Positions 55,401 to 60,564 of a DNA stretch of 64,000 nt are shown here, in pieces. The DNA is taken from positions 4,515,010 to 4,579,009 of the forward strand of contig CM032816.1 of NCBI GenBank assembly GCA_019155185.1, given 5' to 3'. The first letter of the stretch is position 1; every line of letters starts with the position of its first letter. The notes under the pieces are model-generated. The model was not told the origin of the DNA. It made no database searches and was given only the letters and a program-made list of their open reading frames with translations. The DNA comes from Beaufortia kweichowensis. Its lineage: Eukaryota > Chordata > Actinopteri > Cypriniformes > Gastromyzontidae. The translations under genes were made by a program, and so were the position numbers.

Positions 55401-58145
55401 GTGTGGGAGACGAGGTGATCCGCTCCAATCATTATGACCCGGATGAAGATGAAGAGTATTACAGGAAGCAGCTGTCTTACTTTGACCGTCGCAGCTTTGA
55501 CAGTAAAGGCATGAATCAGCCCAACCCTGGAATCAACCGATTCCACGAGCCGGTCAAACCCTCTCAACCTCAGATAGCATATCCGTTCGCCAGGTACAAC
55601 TACTTTAATTTTAATCTTATTTTGCTACTGTTCCTTTAAGACACATGGTAATTACCTCTGTTATGATTGGCTAATCTCTTTCCAACATGTCTCCAAAGTT
55701 TTTTTTGCTTATGGTTCTGAGGTCTCTATCCTGTTGTGTCTCATATGTTTTGCTTCAGAACGGAGTCCGTAGAGAAGATCAGCCCTGTGGATAAGAGGTA
55801 CGAACCTCTGCCGCCCGTCAACCCGTCACCTGCTCCATACAGCCAGCCTGCCCCTGTTGCTCCGCCCACCTCCCTGCCCAAACTCACCAACATAGAAGGT
55901 AAGATCACTGATAACCTGTGTCAGGAAAATAACGTGCATTTTAGAAATCCTTACAAAATTTTTATTCATAAGATTAAAAAAAATACATTTGTTGATTTTA
56001 GAGACATTGTGTAAATGCAAATTTACATCAGCACATACCATCTACAGTTGAAATTTTTTTTGTTGTTTATTTAAATACTGATTGTTTATTTGAATTAATT
56101 ATATAAAAAACTACAAACATGATTTTATAACTGAAAAGATTAAAATGTTGCTACGTGTAATTGTTTTTGTAGGGTTATGGTTACTTTATTAAAGCTAAAT
56201 GTTAGCTGTGATGTCAGAATTGGACATTAAAAATGGTACAAATGTCACTGGTATTCATATAGACGATTGAAATTTCGTTGTCATGACAACCACAGTTTAA
56301 TTGTGTTATCTGTTTGTTCCCAGTCAATTCGATTCCGGATCCTCACGGTTCTCCCAAAGCCAAACCGGACCTGTCCGCTCTCAGAGCCCCCGCTCGAGAC
56401 GACCCCATCCAGACCAACTACCCGCCTCCCAAATCTTCCATCAACGGCACCGATGTCCCTCCCAAAACGCTGGGCATCCCAACTAGCTACAACCGCTACG
56501 TCCCCAAGCCGTACACCAGCACCGCCCGGCCCTTCGAGCGCAAGTTCGAAAGCCCTAAATTCAACCACAACTTGCTTCCTAATGACACACAGTCCAAGCC
56601 AAGCATCAACAACAACCTGAAACCTCAGATCTCACCGCAGCCGCTGGACACAGACAGCGGGGTGGACACCTTCACACGCACCATGGACAACAGGCCCAAA
56701 TATCAGCACAACAACATCAACGCTGTTCCCAAAGCCATTCCTGTCAGGTAAGATGATGTCGTCGTCTTATCAGAGTTGAACAGATTCTGTTCATTTGACT
56801 GAATGAGTCACGTGTGTGTGTGTTTTCTAGCCCGAATGCTTTGGATGACGATGATGAAGATGAAGGTCACACGGTGGTCGCCACGGCGAGGGGCATCTTT
56901 AACTGTAACGGTGGAGTCTTGAGCTCAATAGAGACGGGTGTCAGCATCATTATTCCTCAAGGAGCCATCCCGGATAGTGTGGAACAAGAGATTTACTTCA
57001 AAGTGTGCAGAGACAACAGCATCCTGCCCCCGCTGGACAAAGAGAAAGGTATGAAACCTTATTTCTTTTGTTTTTTTTGCTCGATTTGTTTCGTGATAAA
57101 ACTGTGAAGAGGAAGTATGGAACGATTGGTTTATTGTAGTGTGTTCGTGTCTTTCCAGGTGAAACTCTACTGAGTCCTCTGGTGATGTGCGGCCCTCACG
57201 GTCTGAAGTTCCTGAAGCCCGTGGAGCTCCGTCTACCACACTGTGCGTCTATGACTCCTGATGGTTGGTCTTTTGCTCTAAAATCCTCCGACTCCTCGTC
57301 GGGTACGCTGTACTTTCTCTCTGTCCTTTAATGGGTCGTTTGGTATCGGTTTGGAATTCATCTTTGCTTTGGTTTTTGGTTCATTTTCTGGTTTCTCCAC
57401 ATTAACATTTTATCCATTCTGATCATTAGTCTTAAAACACAAACATTCTGTTTCTGTTTCTTATATCTTTAATCATCATTCACAATTAATCCATTGTTTC
57501 ACGCTTTGGAAGAGTGACGTGTTGCTTATGTAGTTGTTGATGGTGGCCATGTACAAACTGCCGAGTTTTAAGAGAGTCAAACACATTTATCCCTTAAATT
57601 GGAGCGAATCCCTAATGTGTACACAAAACAGGAGTCACTCCTGATATGTCATTTGCTGTATTGCAGATTTTAAATAATTGAAACAATTTTGTACAATATA
57701 AAGGATTGAGAAAGTGGAGAGACAACATTATTTAACCCTTGTGTGCTGTTTGTGTGTGTGCGACCCGCTTTCAGTGTTTTCTAAATGAAAAATAACACGA
57801 TTCATTTATTAAATTAACAGAGGCCAATGACTAATATTAACGAACTGTCTGTTAGTTTTATGTATTTTTTCATACATTTTTATCTCTGTATTGATTCGCT
57901 AGACCTATGATTAGATATTGACTCACTAACAAAAACATGAGCACCACACAAGGGTTAATGCAAGTGTGAACGTGGCCTGTCAGCAATAACTGATAAAAAC
58001 GGACGAGTCTGAAAGGTGCAAATCTCATTGTGATGATGATATCTCCACAGGTGACCCCAAATGCTGGCAAAACAAGTGTCTACCAGGTGACCCCAATTAC
58101 CTTGTGGGTGCTAACTGTGTGTCCGTGCTGATCGATCACTTCTGA
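22470..58145 (+). CDS. tjp1: tjp1: tight junction protein 1 (ZO-1), 28 coding exons
   Basis: ZO-1 is a cytoplasmic MAGUK scaffold at tight, adherens and gap junctions. In the family PDZ1 binds claudins, PDZ2 mediates ZO dimerisation and connexin binding, PDZ3-SH3-GUK binds JAM and occludin, and the C-terminal half binds actin. The 28 exons listed separately join without a stop into about 1749 residues (human 1748). The start MSARAASNK matches the mammalian N-terminus. Landmarks: GFGFGIAISGG (PDZ1, ~31), YGLRLASHIF (PDZ2, ~216), VGLRLAGGNDVGIF (PDZ3, ~447), SH3 ~520-590, GUK ~640-815 without a P-loop, alpha segment 937-1015, Pro/Tyr-rich region ~1016-1325, ZU5 ~1630-1749. The protein ends SVLIDHF. 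All exon junctions are GT-AG and in phase. Whether it is the a or b teleost paralogue is not resolved. Confidence 0.95.
23752..24014. repeat. AGTTCACCC-family element in tjp1 intron 1
   Basis: The interior matches the family (ATTCACCCTCATGTTTC.., TCTCAAAATAACCTCTTTTGTGTTC) and the right end reads GGCCGAACTATCTCTTTAA. The left terminal repeat is degraded. Confidence 0.65.
26410..26422 (+). promoter_or_regulatory. Perfect DR1 motif AGGTCAAAGGTCA
   Basis: Two AGGTCA half-sites are separated by one base, the consensus for HNF4 and RXR/PPAR-type dimers. It lies in a locally less AT-rich stretch of tjp1 intron 1. Binding is inference only. Confidence 0.45.
30271..30522. mobile_element. hAT-like MITE with perfect 8-bp target duplication
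   Basis: It begins CAAGGGTCTTTAACTAC and ends AGTTGACTAGCCCTG, which are imperfect inverted repeats. The 8-mer TATTATAC flanks both sides (30263-30270 and 30523-30530). The right half contains GAGGGCCGCATTTGGCCCG. No transposase frame. Confidence 0.8.
30640..31212 (+). promoter_or_regulatory. tjp1: Candidate alternative promoter and first exon in tjp1 intron 1
   Basis: A C/T-rich then GC-rich island (about 31010-31170, many CpG) stands out from the AT-rich intron. It ends at a strong donor, GAGAAAAT|GTAAGT (31212/31213). A 26-codon upstream frame sits at 31121-31198. If it is spliced to exon 2 at 39848, translation would start at the exon-2 ATG (39857), giving a ZO-1 that begins MEETVIWEQ and lacks the first 12 residues. 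There is no transcript evidence. Confidence 0.45.
31868..32012. repeat. AGTTCACCC-family fragment
   Basis: It starts TTAAGGGATAGTTCATTTG and carries the family interior (TTGACTTCCATTGTACGG, TCTCAAAATATCTTCTTTTG). The right terminal repeat is missing. Confidence 0.65.
32867..33345. mobile_element. hAT-like MITE (479 bp) with perfect 8-bp target duplication
   Basis: The ends are TAGGGCTGTGCCGATA and TATCGCCCAGCCCTA. GGCCTCAG occurs immediately on both sides (32859-32866, 33346-33353). The interior has repeated ATATCG words and no coding frame of note. It shares its ends with the element at 51746. Confidence 0.9.
34715..34753. repeat. AGTTCACCC-family right-end fragment
   Basis: It reads AATTTTTGGGTGAACTATCCCTTTAA, the canonical right terminus of the family, with no left partner nearby. 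Confidence 0.7.
35370..35580. repeat. AGTTCACCC-family interior fragment (degraded)
   Basis: TTTACTCACCCTTACATCATTTCC and TTTAGTTGAACACAA resemble the interior of the family. Neither terminus is intact, so the limits are approximate. Confidence 0.4.
35986..36262. mobile_element. TTAA-flanked MITE, copy 2 (piggyBac-like)
   Basis: It begins CCTGATAACTGTCAC and ends TGACAGTTATCAGG, with TTAA on both sides (35982-35985, 36263-36266). The interior is 277 bp and non-coding, similar in layout to copy 1. Confidence 0.85.
37581..37909. mobile_element. hAT-like MITE (TAGGGGTGGGA ends, 329 bp)
   Basis: Terminal repeats are TAGGGGTGGGAAT and TCTCCCACCCCTA. Flanks ATTATGTA and CTTATGTA agree at 7 of 8 bases, consistent with an aged 8-bp target duplication. 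The interior is dominated by GATTC/GAATC words such as AGAATCGATTC. Confidence 0.8.
38663..39225. repeat. Triplicated 'GAAATACTTGATT..ATTGGTCAGTTGCT' segment
   Basis: A ~45-bp segment containing ATTGGTCAGTTGCTGCA recurs near 38668, 38997 and 39177 in the same orientation. TTCTCACATAATAAC words lie between copies. Single related words occur at 16315 and 53127, so the family is dispersed and locally amplified here. Confidence 0.6.
38749..38773. repeat. (TA)n microsatellite
   Basis: About twelve TA dinucleotides within the triplicated segment region. Confidence 0.9.
39848..39904 (+). CDS. tjp1: tjp1 exon 2, MEETVIWEQHTVTLHR
   Basis: 57 nt, phase 0 on both sides, acceptor tttttaatccag and donor GTAAGA. 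It encodes SAAMEETVIWEQHTVTLHR, the conserved start of PDZ1. An internal ATG (39857) can serve as start for transcripts from other first exons. Confidence 0.95.
40236..40360 (+). CDS. tjp1: tjp1 exon 3, PDZ1 carboxylate-binding loop
   Basis: 125 nt, ending in phase 2 at GTAAGT. It encodes APGFGFGIAISGG and the strands after it; GFGF is the peptide-carboxylate loop of PDZ1, which binds claudin C-termini in this family. Confidence 0.95.
40374..40706. repeat. GTTACACTTTAC..GTAAAATGTTAC inverted-repeat element
   Basis: Its ends are reverse complements over about 12 bp, and the interior near the left end has TTAGTTAACGTTAACTAAC. It matches a common fish MITE type. It lies in tjp1 intron 3, starting 13 bp after the donor. 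Confidence 0.65.
41151..41466. mobile_element. hAT-like MITE (GGGCTGCACGAT ends) in tjp1 intron 3
   Basis: The left end GGGCTGCACGATAAT and right end ATGATCGTGCAGCCC are inverted repeats. The interior has AATAATCACGATTATT words. A clear target duplication was not found. Confidence 0.7.
41695..41797 (+). CDS. tjp1: tjp1 exon 4, end of PDZ1
   Basis: 103 nt, acceptor tttctgacag, donor GTATGT. It encodes ENDRVVTVNSVSMDNVDHA and QQLRKSGKNAKI, the PDZ1 helix and last strand. It ends in phase 0. Confidence 0.95.
41961..42294 (+). CDS. tjp1: tjp1 exon 5, basic/acidic linker PDZ1-PDZ2
   Basis: 334 nt, ending in phase 1. After TIRRKRKVHVP it encodes an acidic patch (EHDEDDDSYEDEIY), a glycine-rich insert and an Arg/Ser-rich stretch with RERSLSPRSDRHS, then KVTLIKSRKNE at the start of PDZ2. 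The GC-rich composition makes long but meaningless frames on the other strand. Confidence 0.95.
42633..42736 (+). CDS. tjp1: tjp1 exon 6, PDZ2 core
   Basis: 104 nt, acceptor ctgtaagcag, donor GTAAGA. It encodes YGLRLASHIFVKD and AARDGNIQEGDVVLK. In the family PDZ2 forms a domain-swapped dimer with ZO-1/2/3 and binds connexins. Confidence 0.95.
42817..42985 (+). CDS. tjp1: tjp1 exon 7, end of PDZ2
   Basis: 169 nt. It encodes INGTVTENLSLIDAKKLIER and KLKMVVQRDERATLLNIPDL, nearly identical to mammalian ZO-1. It ends in phase 1 at GTGAGA. Confidence 0.95.
43111..43255 (+). CDS. tjp1: tjp1 exon 8, RS-rich linker
   Basis: 145 nt. It encodes DISDIHSVASDHSNRSHDR and SRSRSPDRRSEPSDHSRHSP, and ends SNG plus AG in phase 2. 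Joined to exon 9 it gives SNGSHRSREEER, which matches the mammalian SNGSLRSRDEER. Confidence 0.93.
43575..43610 (+). CDS. tjp1: Candidate tjp1 cassette microexon 8a (36 nt)
   Basis: The acceptor is ttttgaatcag and the donor GTAAGT. It is exactly 36 nt and phase-compatible between exons 8 and 9, adding 12 residues (AAGPTTQRTRP inside). The canonical mammalian protein has no counterpart, so it may be an optional exon or a chance splice pair. A second in-line acceptor 8 bp downstream would break the frame. Confidence 0.35.
45898..46218. mobile_element. TTAA-type MITE, copy 3 (decayed)
   Basis: It begins CCTGATAACTGTCAA and ends GTGACAGTTAACAGA, followed by TTAA (46219-46222); the left flank has decayed to TAAA. 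It lies in the long intron between tjp1 exons 8 and 9. Confidence 0.7.
46422..46549 (+). CDS. tjp1: tjp1 exon 9, charged linker before PDZ3
   Basis: 128 nt, ending in phase 1 at GTCAGA. It encodes HRSREEERITKAG and EEKQLPPLP, aligned with mammalian RSRDEERISKPG and NEKQTPSLP. Confidence 0.93.
46813..46918 (+). CDS. tjp1: tjp1 exon 10, PKPVYAQPGQPDVDLPVSP
   Basis: 106 nt, acceptor tctcgatctcag, ending in phase 2. The near-invariant PKPVYAQ.GQPDVDLPVSP motif of ZO-1 makes the call firm. Confidence 0.95.
47014..47164 (+). CDS. tjp1: tjp1 exon 11, PDZ3 first half
   Basis: 151 nt. It encodes PSMKLVKFKKGESVGLRLAG and GIFVAGVLEDSPAAKEGLEE, ending DQILR in phase 0. PDZ3 binds JAM-type ligands in the family and works as a unit with SH3-GUK. 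Confidence 0.96.
47695..47803 (+). CDS. tjp1: tjp1 exon 12, PDZ3 second half
   Basis: 109 nt, acceptor ctttttctgcag. It encodes VNNVDFANIIREEAVLFLLD and PKGEEVTILAQKKKD. It ends in phase 1 at GTGAGG. Confidence 0.96.
48596..48815 (+). CDS. tjp1: tjp1 exon 13, SH3 domain
   Basis: 220 nt. It encodes YRRIVESDVGDSFYIRTHFE and the SH3 core through LGSWLAIRIGK, ending NKNR. The canonical donor used in mammals corresponds to 48815|GTACCG, which looks weak. A consensus GTAAGT 24 bp further on (48840) would extend the exon in frame by eight residues. Confidence 0.95.
48902..49086 (+). CDS. tjp1: tjp1 exon 14, U5 hinge between SH3 and GUK
   Basis: 185 nt, acceptor gctctccgtag, ending in phase 1. It encodes AEQLSSVQYTLPKTPGGDRA, then the basic RSSKRNLRKSREDLSAQ and AYERVVLRE that leads into GUK. 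The U5 hinge regulates ligand binding in MAGUKs. Confidence 0.96.
49401..49502. repeat. CTAGCAAC minisatellite block in tjp1 intron 14
   Basis: Degenerate CACCTAGCAACTGC, CCCTAGCAACCACATGGCAAC and CATGGCAACTGCATAGCAAC units, the same family as 12503-12643. Confidence 0.75.
49626..49721 (+). CDS. tjp1: tjp1 exon 15, GUK domain start
   Basis: 96 nt. It encodes AGFLRPVVIFGPIADVAREK and EEPELFELA. The position of the nucleotide-binding P-loop reads FGPIADVA and lacks GxxGxGK[ST], as in all ZO proteins, so this GUK is a binding module rather than a kinase. Confidence 0.95.
49820..49902 (+). CDS. tjp1: tjp1 exon 16, GUK
   Basis: 83 nt. It encodes SEPRDAGTDQRSSGIIRLHT and IKQIIDR, and ends in phase 0 at GTGAGT. 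The last residue is Arg where mammals have Gln. Confidence 0.95.
50023..50233 (+). CDS. tjp1: tjp1 exon 17, GUK core
   Basis: 211 nt. It encodes DKHAVLDITPNAVDRLNYAQ, then WYPIVVFLNPDSKQGVK and SRKSARKLYERALKLRKNN. It ends in phase 1 at GTAAGA. Confidence 0.97.
50317..50417 (+). CDS. tjp1: tjp1 exon 18, GUK end
   Basis: 101 nt, acceptor cttcctcttag. It encodes TTINLNNMNDGWYGALKETI and QQQNQLVWVSEGK. It ends in phase 0. Confidence 0.97.
50574..50927 (+). CDS. tjp1: tjp1 exon 19, acidic U6 region
   Basis: 354 nt (118 codons, phase 0-0). It encodes DDRLSYLSAPGSEYSMYSTD, then SDYEDTDTEGGAYTDQELDE, followed by ITRSSEPVRED. The acidic U6 segment next to GUK takes part in occludin and alpha-catenin binding and autoregulation in the family. 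The exon ends with PQQ. Confidence 0.96.
51169..51405 (+). CDS. tjp1: tjp1 exon 20, alternatively spliced alpha segment
   Basis: 237 nt (79 codons), phase 0 on both sides. It encodes a Pro/Ala-rich, low-complexity segment that contains TPQADSLNSP and ends DPK. The mammalian alpha motif is 80 residues, contains SPQADSLRTP and ends DPTK, and is skipped in alpha-minus ZO-1. Position, length and motif all agree, so this exon is very probably optional here too. Composition is strikingly C-rich. Confidence 0.88.
51746..52465. mobile_element. hAT-like element (720 bp) in tjp1 intron 20
   Basis: The left end TAGGGTTGGGCGATATAT and right end TGTCGCCCAGCCCTA are inverted repeats. Flanks GTGTGTAG (51738-51745) and GTCTGTAG (52466-52473) match at 7 of 8. 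No transposase frame; the interior is T-rich. Confidence 0.85.
53710..54639 (+). CDS. tjp1: tjp1 exon 21, Pro/Tyr-rich actin-binding region
   Basis: 930 nt (310 codons, phase 0-0), acceptor tttgtccctcacag. It begins MYKKDLYSIDESVRVNH and contains many YD/YE/YDN/YDH units separated by Pro/Gln-rich runs. It then encodes KPLPPPPRDNDDDDEDPAMK and SVLNRVKMFENKRSVSVDRA. This corresponds to the region around the F-actin-binding part of mammalian ZO-1. The YD-rich middle is poorly conserved in sequence but similar in style. The donor is GTACGT. Confidence 0.95.
54775..54866 (+). CDS. tjp1: tjp1 exon 22
   Basis: 92 nt, acceptor ttttttcttcag, ending in phase 2 at GTAGGA. It encodes PADLPKPVSTPGPVLKANSL and ends DKPSYR. 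Weakly conserved, but in phase and equivalent in place to the mammalian segment that ends HDKTLYR. Confidence 0.85.
55372..55593 (+). CDS. tjp1: tjp1 exon 23, RSNHYDPDEDEEYYRKQLSYF
   Basis: 222 nt, acceptor tttgtctatag, ending in phase 2 at GTACAA. It contains the strongly conserved VIRSNHYDPDEDEEYYRKQL and SYFDRRSF motif of ZO-1. Confidence 0.96.
55759..55898 (+). CDS. tjp1: tjp1 exon 24, Pro-rich linker
   Basis: 140 nt. It encodes EKISPVDKRYEPLPPVNPSP and a Pro/Ala-rich run, ending in phase 1. KRYEPL aligns with mammalian KRYEPI; the mammalian segment after it is longer. Confidence 0.88.
56324..56747 (+). CDS. tjp1: tjp1 exon 25, KPYTSTARPFERKFESPKFN
   Basis: 424 nt, ending in phase 2. 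It encodes SYNRYVPKPYTSTARPFERK and FESPKFNHNLLPNDT, then DTDSGVDTF and VPKAIPV. All are recognisable ZO-1 motifs ahead of the ZU5 domain. Confidence 0.96.
56831..57048 (+). CDS. tjp1: tjp1 exon 26, ZU5 domain start
   Basis: 218 nt. After an acidic run (DDDDEDEGH) it encodes VVATARGIFNCNGGVLSSIE, VSIIIPQGAIP and EQEIYFKVCRDNSILPPLDK. ZU5 domains of ZO-1 bind partners such as cingulin and MRCK-type kinases in the family. Confidence 0.97.
57159..57242 (+). CDS. tjp1: tjp1 exon 27, ZU5 (short donor; long form to 57302)
   Basis: It encodes GETLLSPLVMCGPHGLKFLK and PVELRLPHC. There are two in-frame donors. At 57242|GTGCGT the protein continues C-DPKCWQNK, the short form. At 57302|GTACGC it gains 20 residues that include ASMTPDGWSFALKSSDSS, a segment also known from mammalian ZO-1 variants. 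Both leave phase 1, so both join exon 28. Confidence 0.95.
58051..58145 (+). CDS. tjp1: tjp1 exon 28, ZU5 end and stop
   Basis: 95 nt, acceptor gatatctccacag. It encodes DPKCWQNKCLPGDPNYLVGA and ends SVLIDHF-stop, the invariant ZO-1 C-terminus. Confidence 0.98.
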
Positions 58146-59845
58146 AGAGAGCAACAGCTGGTCTGTTACCGAATGTGAACGCCAAGACTGAGGCTGTGAG
58201 GAAGACCGCTTCCCTTCTTCATCCTCCCTTTCTCCCAGTTCTTCTCTTCTCAGGGGAAGGGATTTCCTCCACTTTATCAAGTATTAATTCTTTCCACTTT
58301 TCTTTGGGCTGAAGCGTCATACCCCAAAAAATATCTCTGAGGACAAGGAAAGCACTCTCTCCTTTTCCTGTTTGCTTTGTTTTTCACTCTCGTTTTTGTT
58401 TTTGCCTTTTTCTTTACCTTTTGGTGCTTGAAGACTTGCAAAAAAATGTACTGAATAAATAAATTAACGAACTGTTGAAGGAATGCATGAGCTGTGCCAC
58501 AGACAGTGTGAAAACGATCCCATTTGTGACATTCGTAGCCTCCTTTTCTTCAGATAATTAGAAGAAGTTTGAGCGGAACTGGATTAAATAGATGGAAAAT
58601 GTTGTAGTTTTGCGTATCAGTGAAGTTCACGGTCATGTGTTTTCGTGGAACGCTGTAACGGATCTCTGCGGATCTGGAATCTATAAGCATGTGGCTTTCT
58701 AGAAAATGAAGAACAATTGTGACATTATGATGTGAAGGACTTCTCTATGAAGGAATGTGACCGTTGCACTCGTTTGCTAATGGACTTCCCTCTCCGGCTA
58801 AAAAAAAATGGGCTCTCTCTCTCTCTACGTTTTGAACCGATCTTTTATAGCGATGTTTTACCGTAGATGAACATATTGACTGTGGTTTTCCGAAACTCCT
58901 GCTGTTTAGAGATCTATGCATGTGCTATGACTCAGGTCCAAACGCCTGCTACTAAGTTGAGTACACAAACCTACCCATCATACACTGCAAGCAGTGATGC
59001 CTTATCTGCATTCTTTTCGTTCTTTTGACCCGAAAGACGAGCGAATTTCTGTTACAGAGGAAAGTTACGCGAAGGATACGAAATTCTACAGTGGTTAAAC
59101 TGGGATATTTAGCACACATGAATAATTAAGTCTGATCGACTGGTCTGCTTTATTCCACTGCTATGCATATTAAAGTCAAAGAATATACAAAAACCCTAGG
59201 ATATGTTTCAATTACAGCTGTATATATTGTGCTAGCATATGGCCTTGGTTCGCTGTAAATTACCTTTTGTACATCTTTGTTATTTTGTATAAAAACGTAA
59301 CATGGAAAAAGTTTCTTAAAAAAAACGGAAAACTATAACATTGGTTATGTTTGTATTCCGGTTACACTTCTGAGCCTTGGAATTTAACTTAGCAGTACGG
59401 AGAAAATTTAAACGAATAAAAAAATTAAAAATGAAATTCGACGTTATCTTTTATACCAACATATATATATATACAAACACTATGTAACAGCATTTTTAAC
59501 AGTTATGAAACCATTTTTATTCTTATTTACGACCTAGTGCTCGGTTTAAATAATTTAACGACTCTGTACTTAAGAAGGGTCCGCGTTGGTGGGCGGACCT
59601 CGAGTTTATTTGTGATACTGAATGCTGTATTGTGTGCCCTGAAATGTATTTTTGTACCAATAGACAGTTTATTAAGGCACATCAGTACGACTTTGTTTTG
59701 ATATGATAACGCAGCTTCGACCCAGGTTTAGTTTCACTTTGTGTGGCGACATTCTTTGTTATTATTTTCTTTCATTTTGTTTTGTTTTCTTCGCAGCACA
59801 TTTCTAAGTATACTGTATTAATAAATAAATTCATTTTTAAAGTAA
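58146..59845 (+). other. tjp1: tjp1 3' UTR with two candidate poly(A) signals
   Basis: No coding potential. AATAAATAAA occurs at 58454 and AATAAATAAA again at 59820, followed by T-rich sequence. These would give 3' UTRs of roughly 0.3 and 1.7 kb. The exact cleavage sites are not known. Confidence 0.65.
59458..59475. repeat. Short (TA)n tract in the tjp1 3' UTR
   Basis: A short run of TA dinucleotides, about seven units. Confidence 0.8.
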
Positions 59846-60132
59846 AAATGTTTTCTTACTGCTTGAACTGTGAAATGTAAACGTAACAGATGTTCTATAT
59901 CTCCCACGGTTAATGACCTCTGTTATCGGGTAACTAGTTCATTTGGTTTGAGAAGTTAATAGGGAGGGGGTCGTGACTTTTGCACGCTTGTCCTTTCACC
60001 TACTTCAAACTATTGCAGCTGATCGCTGAGAAAACCAAACACACATTTGACCACCTGTCATGAGTCCAGTCTGTGATTTTACGAAACGTTTGTGTAAGCA
60101 AAAACTGCTTGAGGTTGCAGATCTGCACTAAA

Positions 60133-60174
60133 TTTATTGAGACGTAATTTTAGTAAATTCTTAAAGACTTTATT
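60133..60174 (-). terminator. slc27a2: Candidate poly(A) signals of slc27a2
   Basis: AATAAA on the - strand occurs at 60169-60174 and again at 60133-60138, about 0.2 kb past the slc27a2 stop. The tjp1 distal signal lies ~300 bp away on the other strand, so the two genes are tail to tail with little space. Confidence 0.5.
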
Positions 60175-60387
60175 AAACGACAACAGATCATATTATACAT
60201 TATTAAGGCACAAGGTTAAGGCACAGTTACGCATTTTCTAAATTTCTATAAATGATGTAAAACAGTTGACTGTACTGGTCTGTAAAGGTAGATGAATCAC
60301 TTTTCACTGTAATCATAATGTTTTCCCTGAGATTAGTGGTCTACTGGTTAGTAAATCTCAAAACGCTTAGCTTTTTTATACAGCACT

Positions 60388-60564
60388 TCACAATTTAATG
60401 TCATGTGACATGATGGAATTAAAAATCTCCTGAGTCAGTGGAATGTATTTCTTCTGAGTCAAATCCAGGAAGTAAAGCGGGTCTTGTATCCGGGATGTGT
60501 CGAAGCCTTCCTCCACCAGTTTCACTTTCTTCATCTTGAATGTTCCCGTCATTTCCAAGGAATT
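60388..60564 (-). CDS. slc27a2: slc27a2 last coding exon
   Basis: 177 nt, beginning in phase 0 after acceptor cttacag. It encodes NSLEMTGTFKMKKVKLVEEG, DPLYFLDLTQKKYIPLT and ends HDIKL-stop. The human protein ends with a similar LYFLDD..YVPMT segment and TLKL. Confidence 0.92.
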   Translation of the reverse strand, partial: NSLEMTGTFKMKKVKLVEEGFDTSRIQDPLYFLDLTQKKYIPLTQEIFNSIMSHDIKL

